From Panulirus ornatus (taxonomy: Eukaryota; Arthropoda; Malacostraca; Decapoda; Palinuridae): a DNA stretch of 64,000 bases. Shown one piece after another: positions 33,473 through 45,175 of the stretch. A model generated the notes under the pieces. It was not told the origin of the DNA, ran no database searches, and worked only from the letters and a program-made list of their open reading frames with translations. The first letter of the stretch is position 1, and each line of letters starts with the position of its first letter. Position numbers and translations under genes: made by a program. The stretch lies in contig NC_092225.1 of the NCBI RefSeq assembly GCF_036320965.1, positions 30,749,443 through 30,813,442 of the forward strand, given 5' to 3'.

Positions 33473-33520
33473 CCACTGGCACCCATGTACCCCACACCCA
33501 AAGCATATAATTTATTGTAA
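33473..33520 (+). CDS. Possible short terminal exon
   Basis: An excellent pyrimidine tract (CATCTTTCTTTTCCATTTCC then AG) precedes 33473. In phase 0, matching the end of the preceding exon, the sequence reads PLAPMYPTPKAYNLL and then TAA at 33518-33520. This would make a 269-residue product. No AATAAA is seen close by, so it may be an alternative end or a chance acceptor. Confidence 0.3.
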   Translation, partial: PLAPMYPTPKAYNLL

Positions 33521-34428
33521 CTGGTGAATCTTTGACTGGGGTATTTCAGGTGGGAGTCTTTCTTGAATTCACGAGGCCTGTGTAGCCACGGTCATTCTAC
33601 ATCTTCTCGGGGTTTGGTTTCCTAACTGTGACTAAATGCATGATTGCGCTTCCTAGGTGGAGAACGGTGCCTGATGTCCTTCAATTGTAGGTCAATGTTC
33701 ATGAAAATGAGGCCGAATCTTGACGATGCATCTGAGGGTTTTACTCACAGTCTGGTCAGTACAGTGAGGCTGGAGGGTTTCTAGAAGGCGTTTAAAAGAA
33801 TCGATGTACGCGTGATTCTTTTCCCCCCACACAGCACGTGTCTTACCCCCTCCTCCAACACTCTGGCCTGGCCTTGGGTGTGGTGAGGACGTAGTGTGTG
33901 TGTGTGTGTGTGTGTTGGAGAGGACAGGTGTGGGCTTCCCCCGCCAACACCTGCTGGTTACACCTGTATCTCTACGCCTCCCTCCCCCTCAGCGCTCATT
34001 CATCCCTCTAAACCCACTCCCTCTCCGTCCAAACTCATTTCCCCCATCTCACCCCACTCCTGTACGCCACTCCCTCTCCCTCCCCACTCGTCCATTCATT
34101 TCACACCACTCCCCCTTCCTCCCCATTCGTCCTGTCCCACCTGACGTTGCCCAAAACATCTATTTTCATCTTAAAAAGTTGTTGAAGATCCTGCCACTGC
34201 TGTTCTACATCTGTATTAATAACATAATTTGGATTAACCACATGGTCGACACTCTAGGGCCTCGCTGTAGGGCCACAATATTGAAAGTAACACCAGGTGT
34301 GTGGGAACGTGACCAGGTCAATACCTGCTTGTTAACTCGTAGGAAGAATGGCTACTGTTGTTTTGTTTGTGCAGAGGAACGCCTTCCTCATGTTTCACTG
34401 TGGAGGTTCGTGAGACCTGAGTCAACAT

Positions 34429-34431
<3 letters not shown>
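33521..34431. other. Unique sequence, no gene supported
   Basis: Short (TG)n at 33893-33914. The frame that follows at 33894-34430 is open by low-complexity Pro/Ser/Leu sequence only. Confidence 0.4.

Positions 34432-34501
<70 letters not shown>
34432..34501. repeat. (CT)n microsatellite
   Basis: Perfect CT tract of 70 bases; one of four with pyrimidines on +. Confidence 0.98.
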
Positions 34502-34503
<2 letters not shown>

Positions 34504-35392
34504 GATCGGAGTATCCTTGAAAAGCGATGTTTCTCTTCCCTGAAACACCTAAAAGACCAGACTGTGTGGATAATCTCAAACTCTCTCTCCGCACATCTCC
34601 GATTCGTCTTCATTATTGACACTTCTAAAAGTGTTGCGTTTCGTCAGTTTACGAACCTGTGTCATACCAGTCTCCATTTTCTTAAAATCAAATGTTATGG
34701 TTGTCATTTTCTACACTCTGTGATTGACAAGTCTCCCGGTACTGAACAACTCCAGGCTAGTTTTCAACATTTTCAGAGCCTCCGAAAATTTTCGTTATAT
34801 AATTTCTTTTCTTTACAACGTAATGCCTCAATGTTTCTGAGAAACCAGAAATAGTTTTGGTTCCTCGGCGTGTTGATGTGAGGCTCCACTGTAGCCAATA
34901 TTGCCCTGGCAGCTCTCCCTTTAGAGTCAGCTTGTCTTGTGTGGTTCCTCCTTCGGCAGGCAGGGTCAAGCAGCACCCGACAGGCCACCACCACGTCCCA
35001 AACATGACTGTGTGAACGTTGGCAGCTCGGGGACTGGCCGAGTCTTGGTCTGCTTCGTTCCGTTCCGACCCAGACTGTGGAACACACTATACCATCCCGA
35101 GTCTTAAAGTCTGTCTCTCCCTGAGAGTTAGGAAGGTCACTCTCACCGCTTGAGGAACGTGTGGCACGCTTGGTGTGGTACTACATGGGCCGGCCGCAAG
35201 TACCCGCGATCGGTGCCAGTGTAAAGGAACAGAGACGAAAATAAAGTGAAGCATGACGTCATGGGTGAAGCATAACGCGGAAGAAACGAACGCCAGCGGT
35301 ACGTGGTGGTGAAGGTTGCTGTCGTGACGTAGACACAAACTCACACAGAGGCTGTCATTTCTATCAAGGACCGACGGTATCTCCACCACCAC

Positions 35393-35393
<1 letters not shown>
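34502..35393. other. Unique sequence, nothing recognised
   Basis: Contains an ATGACGTCAT palindrome at 35253-35262. No supported gene. Confidence 0.45.
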
Positions 35394-35427
<34 letters not shown>

Positions 35428-35500
35428 ATCGCTACATGTAAGTGCAGGTGGTGCCGCGCACCCTTACCGTATATAAAGCTAACTCAGTGGGAAAGACGAT

Positions 35501-35568
<68 letters not shown>
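35394..35568. repeat. (CA)n and (CT)n microsatellites
   Basis: (CA)n 35394-35426, 75 unique bases, then (CT)n 35502-35568. Confidence 0.96.
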
Positions 35569-35572
<4 letters not shown>

Positions 35573-35844
35573 CACTCAAGAGAACGCACACATAAACGAG
35601 TTACTTCAGTTATCATGATCAAGTGTTTCCTGTGGTTCCCGGTGGTCAGTAAGGAGCAACATGATCGCTGCGGGCTGTGAGGAAGCCTATGTTGTTACTA
35701 GGGTGGTAGAAGCCACCCTCGATCATCGCCGTTCGTCACGAACCCTCACTGTATGAACTTGGACTATCGGTCAGAATCTAAAGATATGTTCCAGTGCACT
35801 GACTGGCAGTTCAAACCGACAGTTTGTAAATGTAAATCAAATTC

Positions 35845-36885
35845 ATGATAACATTGCCTCACACACCCAGTCTCTTGTGGTTGGATCTTGTGTCGAGTCC
35901 CTTAAGAGAGAGAATTTTAGATGCAGCGTGGAGGCGTCTAACGGGTCTACAAGAAATTTGGATTATTGTTTTTTCTTTTTTTGCCAGAGAGACCGTGTCA
36001 TCCTCTCACCCACAGGCCGAGGTCCCCTACCGAGGAGATTTCAACGTATACCACGGGGAGTGGTTGAACTCCCATGAAGATGGTGGGATGGTGGGAGTAC
36101 GGAAGTCCACAGGTCTTCAGTGATCTTGCGCAAATGATCATCCACCCCAGCCATCCTCCTGATCGCCGTGACTATCCTTCTAACACTGCGGATCTGTTCT
36201 TCACCTCTAATCCCTCGCACTGTCGCAACACAATCTCGCCCACAGTTGGTATATAGTAAATGTAACTATTTTGACAGCACCTTCACCTCCACCTGCCCCT
36301 TCCAAACGTAAATATTGGCACCTCAATAAAACTGACTGGAATGACTTGAGAACATTTTTTTCTTTTTACTTTCCTTAAGTGTTACTATCTCTAGTGTAGC
36401 GAGGTTTCTGTCGCCGTCAAACGCCTAGCTAAGGTCATAGATGCGGGAATGGGAGAACATATCCCCTCTCTCTCCTACATTACCTCATGTTGCAGTCCAA
36501 GGTTTCATCTACCGTTCCATTCTGAGACCATTCAAACAAGGGATCAGGCATATCGGTTTGGGAAAACTCTCCTTCCTCCGACTCCCATTCAGCATTTACG
36601 TTGCCCGTAATCATTGCGTTACTTTGTGAGACAAAGCATTTCATTTATCAATAGGAAGTGCGACATTTCCTAATCCACTGATAAGTCTTTCGGTCTTACG
36701 TGAAAGGCTTCTCTAACAACAACTGTCCCTCCAGCTTTCCTTCACTTTTCCGTTCTGACGGTACTGTAGCTGTCTCTCCCGGTAATAAAACAAATGTCTT
36801 TGATTCTCGCTTTTTTTCTCTAACTCTTCCTCGGATGACATTAACGTTCCTTCACCACTGATGCTCCTCTTACTAATCCTACGGG
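35845..36885 (+). pseudogene. Jockey-like non-LTR retrotransposon relic (endonuclease end and linker)
   Basis: Seen: GDFNVYHGEWLN at 36034-36069, the GDFN box of AP-type endonucleases; then, in another frame, PDRRDYPSNTADLFFTSNPS at 36158-36217; further weak matches near 36330 (WHLNKTDWNDLR); and FRSDGTVAVSPGNKTN at 36748-36795. Known: Jockey-clade ORF2 proteins carry this order (DFN box, PDxxxxTxNxLDLFLTSNP, then a linker with KRKYWHxNKxDWxxLR and FRPDGSVAVSP) before the RT domain. Stops and at least two frame changes make it non-functional. It ends before any RT motif and passes into a GATGTGG-type repeat. Confidence 0.75.
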
Positions 36886-37070
36886 TGTACTGCGGAGGAT
36901 GTGGGTGTAGTGAGGAAGTTTAGGCTGTAGTGTGAAGGATGTGGATGTAGTAGTATGGAAGATCAGAGTGTCGTGTGGAGGATCTAAATATGTGGTATGG
37001 AAGATCATTGTGTGATATAGATGATCTGGGTCTAATACAGGATCAGGATGTAGAGGGGAGGATCTTGATA
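36886..37070. repeat. Degenerate GTAGTGxGGAGGAT array
   Basis: About eight diverged units of 20-27 bp with words GGATGTGGGTGTAGTG, GAAGATCAGAGTGTCGTGTG and GGATCAGGATGTAG. It begins where Jockey homology stops. Confidence 0.7.
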
Positions 37071-39384
37071 TAAGCTACCATTCATTGGCTTATACTCGCT
37101 ATGTTAGCTACGATGCAGCGATTTTCTTTTTCCCCTCTATACCGACATCTCAAGATCATTTGTTTAGCGATACTGTCTCTGTATAGAGATCTTATTCCTC
37201 CCTCTAATGGAAAAACCACAACTGGCACAGCTTGGTATATCAGGTGTGACCCAGAAGCTGAAGTGCAGGTTCGATTCTCGAAATGTTTGGAATACCTCCG
37301 CCGGGCGGGTGGAGCAGGGTTTACCAGGAGCATTCGTTTAGTTTATACAATTCTTCTCATTTATTCTATATTTTCTCATTTCTTTAGTTCATAGTATCAG
37401 ATTTTGCAGTAAGGCTCTTATCTTATGTATATCCTGATGTACTTAAGGTATCTTCAGCGAGTAAATAACACAAGGTAATCTTTCGTATTTTCGGTTCACT
37501 TAAGAATGCTGCTCGAGTACATGATTTTGGAGAATATTGGCGCCGTCATTTAGTGGCAATTTCACGTCGCTTCATCAGCGTGGCATGTTTGTCTTGTGCG
37601 TCTGTTTGTTGGTGTGGGCAAACGACAAGCCTTGCTAGTTGGCACTGTACTTAGGTACCGCCATCTCATGTTTTTAGCTTACTCATGTTAACTTGAGTCT
37701 CCGGCTATGAAAAAAGAACGTGCATCTTGATACACCTTTGCAGTACGTGATAAAAAGAGGTTCAATGACAAAGGATGTAAAGTTTCTCCGGAACCAACAA
37801 GTAGCAGCTGATGTCGCAGAGATGTACAGTGATCAGGTTGTGGCAACAGTGTAGCGGAGCGGGGCAGTGTGAGAGACGCGGTGCGTGGGGCAAGGAGTGT
37901 TGCTTCCCACCTGAGAATAGATGATCTTCTTGTACCCAGTCTCGCTTACGTCCAAGTGCAAGTCATGTGTGAGGCGCTACTGTGAAGCGACAACCTTTTA
38001 CTGTGAAGTGCTGGAAATTCTAATGTGATTAATTAACATATAACTAGAAAAGGTCATCTTAATTCTGTGTATTTTGGTGTAGATTGATTGAAAAGAAAAA
38101 TGATTCTGTGTGTAATGATGTGCTCGGCGTACACCTGACGAATTTTTTAATTTCGTAGGGGAAGGTAAGTCATGATAGAAAAGGTAATGTGGAATGACGT
38201 TGTACTAAATTGAAATATAGATATAATTCTTGAGGAACAGAAATGGAAGAAAATGAAGCCTTATTCCTTTGATGTTGTGGACAGTGGGGACACTATGGGG
38301 AATCACGCAATTCAGTTGATGTACATCATGCTGCCATTTAACACTTAATGTGTACTTAAACATTGTATGAGAACTCCCTCTGTCTATGGTAGAAGCAGTC
38401 ATAAACCACGAATAGGCCTCTCCCTCAGCCTACCACTCACGGCCACCAAGCGATTGCGACAAATGTAGCCACAAGGGGAGGGACAGGATTATTTCTTCTT
38501 TCAGATGTAATTGAATAATGAATTCTATTCGTCTTACAGTGTGGTATCGGATGTTACGAGATTACCAGCTTATATTTAATACCACAGATGCATACTACTA
38601 CTAATCCCCACAGTATCTGGGGAAATAAGTTGGGCAAATGGCAACTCCATTAGAGTCGAACTTGACTTTTACGTTAATTTTTTTGTACAGTGACCGACAT
38701 GGCAAAGGGTAAAACAAGCCCCAGTCGAGGCCATCTGGGCTGAAAGAAAAAAAGCCAAAGGAAAAGAAAGTAGAAATTGATCAGGGATCCGCAGGTGTAT
38801 GTATGCAGACCTGACTGAATACAAGAAAGGTTATACGAAGACGAGAAAGACAAAAGGCGGAAGAGAATCTCACAGTTGGCTTTAAAGTGTATACAGCAGG
38901 GATCATTGATTAAGCCAGTTAACGTCGAGGTACAACATTAAAAAAAAAATCTGTAACACCTTCTTGGGAACTGCAAATAATTCTAAGATCACAGTCACCC
39001 TCTCAGTGCACGTCCGATGAACGGAGAGTTTTCTGTCAAACAGGTAGAAGTCGACGTACGGAGAGTCACGCTCGAACTCATCAGAAGTTGTGGTCATGCG
39101 CTCAACTGGTTTCCGATATTGCAGAACAATAGAGGTGACATCATTTCCTAAGATAAGCTTTCACAAAAGTGAGGAAATTCTTGTTTTAACGAAATATGAA
39201 TTTTATTCTGAATATTGAAATTTTTCGGTTATAAAATATGTTACTAAAGATCTGGTAAAGGAGACGCTACGGTAGTGACTGTTGCCGACAGTTGATCACT
39301 TTTGCTGGAAGGGATAGCGTTAGCAGTGCTCAGGGACAAACACGAAAGCATTTCCAATCGTCTGCTACGTTCATACATCTGATG
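37071..39384. other. AT-rich intergenic sequence
   Basis: No frame over 100 codons with any domain; no RNA fold or transposon recognised. Confidence 0.5.
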
Positions 39385-39540
39385 CTGTCTTCATATTACT
39401 GAGAAGAACGCCCAGAGGACCAGCATAGTGCATTAGCATTAGCATCATCAGAATGTTACTTGGATTTGCTGTTTTCATATTAGTGTGAACTCCCATTGGA
39501 TTAACACAGTACATCTGCATCATCAAAATGTTCCTCACCA
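39385..39540. repeat. Diverged tandem duplication
   Basis: Two units of about 80 bp sharing CTGTCTTCATATTA / CTGTTTTCATATTA and GCATCATCAGAATGTT / GCATCATCAAAATGTT. The minus frame carries the duplication as NILMMQMY / NILMMLML. Confidence 0.65.
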
Positions 39541-39689
39541 TCAACTGGTGTACCTCAGATGTAGGGGTAGGGGGCTGGGACTTTATGGGGAAGAACTTTC
39601 CGTTTTGCGATAATGTTACTTGTCTCCCTACTTGCCGTGCTCTGTTTTTGCTCAGGCCATCAAAATCCTCCACTATAACTGAATGCTGC

Positions 39690-39697
39690 TATTATTA

Positions 39698-39746
<49 letters not shown>

Positions 39747-39758
39747 TATTATTATTTA
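39690..39758. repeat. (ATT)n microsatellite
   Basis: ATT repeats with a few ATC interruptions. Confidence 0.93.
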
Positions 39759-40059
39759 GATATTTACAGTGGTTAAAACAAATTACAACAAATCCAACTT
39801 TTTGGCTATTTTCACTGGTTAGAAAGTGCAAGACGGTGATCTGGTTGCGTATGGAAACGTTGTTATATTTTAACAAAAGATGAAAAATGGAAGGAAGAAA
39901 TCTGTATTTGTTGCTTCGTTACGCCAGGTGCGACCACTGTGGCCGAAGGGGAACGTAGGGTAGGTTAGGGAGGCATCTTATTTGTGTAAGAAAAAAAGAA
40001 AAAAAAAAACGCGGCCACTTTCCCTTTTTTTCATCCCAGTACGAGGCGAAGCGGCTCGT

Positions 40060-40180
40060 GCCGGCGTTGTCAGCCTTAACGTATGATTTTAAAGATAATT
40101 ACTGAATGAAAGATATCATTTAGCAGTTCGTGATGGCGTTGTCAGCCTTAGCGCATGATTTTCATGGTAATTACTGACTA
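40060..40180. repeat. 78-bp direct duplication
   Basis: GGCGTTGTCAGCCTTAACGT with ATGATTTTAAAGATAATTAC recurs as GGCGTTGTCAGCCTTAGCGC with ATGATTTTCATGGTAATTAC about 78 bases later. Confidence 0.8.
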
Positions 40181-40775
40181 CAAGAAAACTGAATATAAGA
40201 AAATATCTGAGGATTACAAGGGCACAGTTTACCTCGACGGTGTGATCTGAAATGTCGCTCGCAAGTCTGCTGGATTTTTTTTTCTTGAGAACTAAGTTGA
40301 ATAACAGTTGTAAGGATGTGTAAAGCCATCCTGCTTGTGTACGGCTGTTTATAGCCATCCAAATTGTTTTAATGTTTCTTTAGTTAAGGTATTACGTAAG
40401 ATGAGAGGGGAGAAAGGTGATAGTGTTGTACTGCTCACCCACAGTGGAACACACTGAAAAGTCCCACAGTTGATGTACTTGATATTTCCTGAATCAGATG
40501 AAATGGTGGATTGCTTGGGTGATGTGTGTAGGAGGAGGAGGATGCTGAAGGTAGATCCTCCACTCTATCCTTAAAAACCCTCTTTTATCCTTAAAATCCC
40601 TCTTTTAGTTTCACAAATCTGATTCCCAGAATCTGTGGGTGTTGTATGTATAGATAACGTAATGGTTTTTCTTGTGAGCGGCTGTTTCATATCCACACGA
40701 TTTTTCTCCCTCTCCTTAGTATGGAGTACTGCTCACCTGGGGTTAAGGTTAGTGCTGTTACGGAAAATTTAAGCA

Positions 40776-40868
40776 ATCCCGGGCATGATAATCGACCCAA
40801 CAGCCAACCCAGCTGTTCATCCTCCCTTCGATGCTGGTTGATAAATGGGTTCTCGATGTAGGCTGGAA
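40776..40868 (+). mobile_element. tRNA-related SINE fragment (copy 3)
   Basis: GGGCATGATAATCGACCCAA, then CCCAGCTGTTCATCCTCCCT and GGTTGATAAATGGGTTCTCG. It aligns to the middle of the copy at 63440-63525. No TG tract or tail remains. Confidence 0.65.
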
Positions 40869-41369
40869 TATATCAACTACCATAATAGACAAAAATACAC
40901 GGGATGGTTCCTCGTTCACCCTCTCCATTAACGAGAGTGGAATCAGAAGCCTTCCTCTCCTTGATTAACATGGGACGCGTATAGAAATGCTGTAAAACGG
41001 ATTGTGTATTGATACTGGCCTTGCATTACAATGAGCGGCGTGTGTTAGACTGGATACTTCAATGAATAACTGACTCGACTATTACTGAAATTGGTTACGT
41101 CTGCATTACTATGGATAGTGCACTGGATTGGGTGGTACAAATAATATACCAACTGACATGGGGTTTCAAAATTAAGTGAATTATTAGAGGGTATTTTAAT
41201 GAGTTACTTGTAGTGAAATGGACAGCATAGGTTGGTTTGATATTTGGGCATTAGGCCTATGAGTGCTAGGACCAGTGAAAGTGACAAGGGCAAGTTACAC
41301 CCACCAGTCGACAGAGTCTTAACGGCTTCTTTAGGTGTTTGTGATTTCTGAAAGACCGTACGCGCACTC
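40869..41369. other. Unique sequence, nothing recognised
   Basis: No supported gene. The degenerate 17-bp array begins close to the right edge. Confidence 0.4.
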
Positions 41370-41970
41370 ACTGTATATAATGCCTCGTAGGCGGCATATT
41401 AGAACGTCTAGGATTTTCTAGAAGGACGCTGTTTTGAAAGGAGCGATGCGTATTAAAAGGAGCGACGCTATATCGAAAACAGCCGGTTAAAGTGAATAGT
41501 GTGTTAAATTTTGAGATGTTAAAGATAACACTGTGTGGAAATGAGCGGTGTATCAACATTGTTGATGTAATGAGCGATATATTGAGTTAGATGTAATAAA
41601 ACGAGCGATATATTAAGTTAGATGTAATAAAACGAGCGATATATTAAGTTAGATGTAATAAAACGAACGATATATTAAGTTAGATATATCAAAATGAGCG
41701 ATGTTGTTAAGTGGCTGATGTATTAAAATGAACGATGTATTAAGATGGGTGATGTGTTGATACGAGCATACACGAAGACAGTTGATGAATTAAAATAAGC
41801 GGTGTTGTAGAATGGTTGATGTATTACACTGAGCCGTTGTTTTAAGGTGGTTCATGCATCGAGTAATGTGTTAAATATGGTTGATGTATTATAATAATCG
41901 TGTATTGAAATGGTTGATGAAATGAGCGTTATGTTAGAATTGTTAATTTATTACAATGTGCGGTGTATTT
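41370..41970. repeat. Degenerate 17-bp tandem array, block 1
   Basis: Endless variation on GCGATGTATTAAAATGA. In the freshest part (41570-41690) a 34-bp double unit (AACGAGCGATATATTAAG then TTAGATGTAATAAA) repeats almost perfectly. The same motif fills 43700-45175. Confidence 0.82.
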
Positions 41971-42769
41971 AATTTCCAACGAACGCGGTTCGATCGTAAC
42001 TTTAACGTTAATAACAGTGTCGAAGTCTGAAGACTCGCTTTCCAGTATCGCCGGGTGGGACCCAACCTAAACATGCATGATAGTACGATAATAGTATACA
42101 CTGAGAAGCCTTACTCGTGAGTTGGATATATTAGACTTAGTTCTGGCCACAAACGAGATTCTCATTGGGAGTGTCGTGGTTGGAGAAAAGTTTGGTACGA
42201 GTGGTCGTAAATTACTTTACGGGTAACATTCATTCTTGTTTGTAATGTTGATCAGGAAAACAGTCGTGAAATAACAACAGATTTTACTCTCGCAAATTGT
42301 AGTTGCGATTTTCGCATTGCTTTTGATGGGATAAGCTGGGATGATATCGTCGAAGAAAAGGGTATGGGCGTAGCTTGGGAAAGTTTTAGTAACACAGTCG
42401 TGGAAGGAACGTTATGCGCCAGTTCGTTGCAGACAATCATTTTCCAGAACTTAGCCAGAAAACAATCAGCGTGTTGATATAAACTACATAAATTTCATTA
42501 GAAAAAAAAAGTCAAAACGATCGAAAGTATGAGGCGTTTACTGATGAAAAAGTCGCAAAAGACGCCCCATACAGTTGTCCGTTACTGTCAGAGAACGGCG
42601 GCTTGCTTCATGACAATGGAAGCATATTCGTAACCACTGAAGACAAATCTTGTGTTCCAGTTCTACTAATACCGGAAAATAACATTTTGAAGCATATTGA
42701 CAACATACGGGAACAAAATATAATGCCAGCATTAAACGGAATGAAATAACCAAACTGGCAAGTCCTGAA

Positions 42770-43480
42770 CGGTTTTTAAGCAAGAATTTTAAGACAAGAC
42801 AACATGGAGGTAGTTAGGCCCTTAACTGGTCTTTTGAATAGGTCACTCGCTACAGGGAAGTTTCAGAGGGTTGGAAGTTTGGCAGTGTAACACAGATACT
42901 CAATGATAATAATTCTCTTCCAGGAAATTATCGTCCGCTCGCTTGACGTTCTCAGTTGGTAAACTTACGGAATCCATAATCTGAGACAAGAATGTAAATT
43001 GTTTCGTAATTCAGATGATCAGAACTTAACGATTCGTAGCATGAGTTTTCTACGAAATCGCTCATGTCTGACGAAGCTGCTCGATTATTTGCGAAAGTCA
43101 AATGATATAGATATTGTTGTATTTAGGTGGATAGGACTTAGATGACTGGTCATAAACAAAGAAATGTGCATGACGGTCAATCTTCAGAAAAGATGGACGT
43201 AAGAAGTGGCGTAAACAGTGCGATGAAGCGGGAAAAAATGTGCACGGAATTCTGACCTAGATTGAAGCTAATCCCATGACAGCGGAATCGAAGATGTAAA
43301 TAAGTTTCGCCTCGACAATTTAGGCTACAAAGGTTATTTCGTATTGGTATTCAGAGCAGGTAAAGACTTTGACAGCCATAATCTATGCAGATGATGACGT
43401 ATAGATTTTTCTAAATTCTCTCGCAAGGACGAATCCAAAATCGTGGGTAATCGTTTTGTTATATCGGAGGCAAAATCTTC
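42770..43480 (+). pseudogene. CR1-like LINE reverse transcriptase relic
   Basis: Seen in three different frames: LPGNYRPLA at 42917-42943; SFLRNRSCLTKLLDYL at 43044-43091, followed by RKSNDIDIVVF; a GQSSEKMDVRSGV segment near 43180; and YADD at 43384-43395. Known: CR1-clade RTs have the order SLPGNYRP, GFRKxRSCLTNLLxF, DxIYLDF, GQSSxWxxVTSGV, YADDT. The order and spacing fit, with many stops and frameshifts. It lies in the gap between two blocks of the 17-bp array, so it probably inserted into the array. Confidence 0.75.
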
Positions 43481-43699
43481 ATTCTCGAAAAGGATTATTA
43501 AGACATGAAATAACTCACCAGAACAGTGATTGAAAGCAGTACCATAGATACGTTAAAGAAAATATGTTTTCAAGTCCATGATATACTATACACTTATATA
43601 AGAGGTAAAGTTTGAAAGTATTTCTATTATATATCACCTCGGTAGGATCCAGTGGTCTGTTTCTTTTTTCAGTTATTTGTAGTTTTATGGAAACTCTTG

Positions 43700-45175
43700 A
43701 CTGTATTACATTGAGCGGTAAAATATATCCAAGCGGTTTATTAGAATGAGCGTTAAAATAAATAGGGCGATGTAGTGGAAATAGGTAGTGTATGCAAATA
43801 GGTGATTATTATAATTAGCGGTGAAACGGATGATTACTCAAATGAGCGGTGTATTGAATTGGGCGATGTCTTAAAACAAGCGGTGTACAAAACAAAATTG
43901 CCGCTGTATTTAGATGAATGGCATGTTAATAATGGGTGATACATTAAATTGGTTGGTGTGTTAAATATTGACACTATCAGAATAGGCGATATGCTATGTA
44001 TGGGAAGCTTATTAACATCAGCGGTGTAGTGAGTGGTTTACTGAAATGAGCGGTGAATCAAAAATCTTTCATGTATTTATTGTAGTTAGAATATAAATAA
44101 TGTATCAAAAATAAAAGACATTAAGGTTAGCAGTGAATGAAAAATTAGTGTTGAGCACCAGACTAGATGCATTAAAAAGGGGCGTTATATTAGAAAGGGT
44201 GATTGTAAAAAAAAATATGAGTTGTGTTTTGGTATACAGAAATGAACGGTGTGTTGAAAATAGCTGTAAGACAATTATGAGCTTCTTAAAAGCAGGTGGT
44301 GTATTACACATAGGTGGTATATATAAAAACAAATCAGGGATTTAGGACTATTAGAAATGTACGGTGTATTAAAGCTGAGTCGCGTATACTTTTTGGAAAA
44401 AACTGGTGCATTAAAATAAGTACTGTATCGGAAATGGGCTTCGCATTGGAAATGGGCGGTGTATTAATAATGGGCGCTTTATTTACGTATATAGACTGTG
44501 AAGAGCGTTGAAATAAAGCTGACGGAGCCAAAGAGTTAGTGTGTTGTACTACAAATGGGCGATGTATAAAAACTGTGCTGTGTATCAATTTACATAATTA
44601 GGATATTAAAATGGCTGGTGAATGGATGACGTGTTACAACGATTGGTGTATCAAATTGGGTGGTGTATTTAATGTGTGGTGGTTAGCGGTGTATTTGGTT
44701 AGAATACTGTAGTGAACTACGCAAAAAATGGCCGTTGTATTACATGCGGATGATGTATTAAAATGAGTGGTATTGTATAGAAGATATATATTAGAATGAT
44801 TGGGGTATCGAAATGGAAGTGTACTGAAATTCCCGATCAACTGAGATAGGTGAAACAATAAAATTGTCGTTATTAAGATCGACGGTGTATGGAAATGGGT
44901 GGTGTGCAAAAATGGGTGACGTACTGAAACAGGGGGAATATATGAATGAGTGTAGTAATATAATGAGCGGGATATTAAAATGATCGGATTATTTCTTTTA
45001 AAAAAGCATAGTTAACGGAAGGGGTATCAAAATAGGCGAATTATAGTATATAAGTTTATGGTGCTTTAAAACGGACATTATAAAGTTAGACTGCATTGAG
45101 TATTATAGTGAAACTGACGGAATCTTAGAATAAGTGGAACATTAAAAACGGCGGTGTATTTTAATGGGGTGATAC
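43700..45175. repeat. Degenerate 17-bp tandem array, block 2
   Basis: About 1.48 kb of the same GCGGTGTATTAAAATGAG-type motif, on average every 17-20 bases, heavily diverged and with small insertions. Minus frames of 75-91 codons within it arise from the array. Confidence 0.82.
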
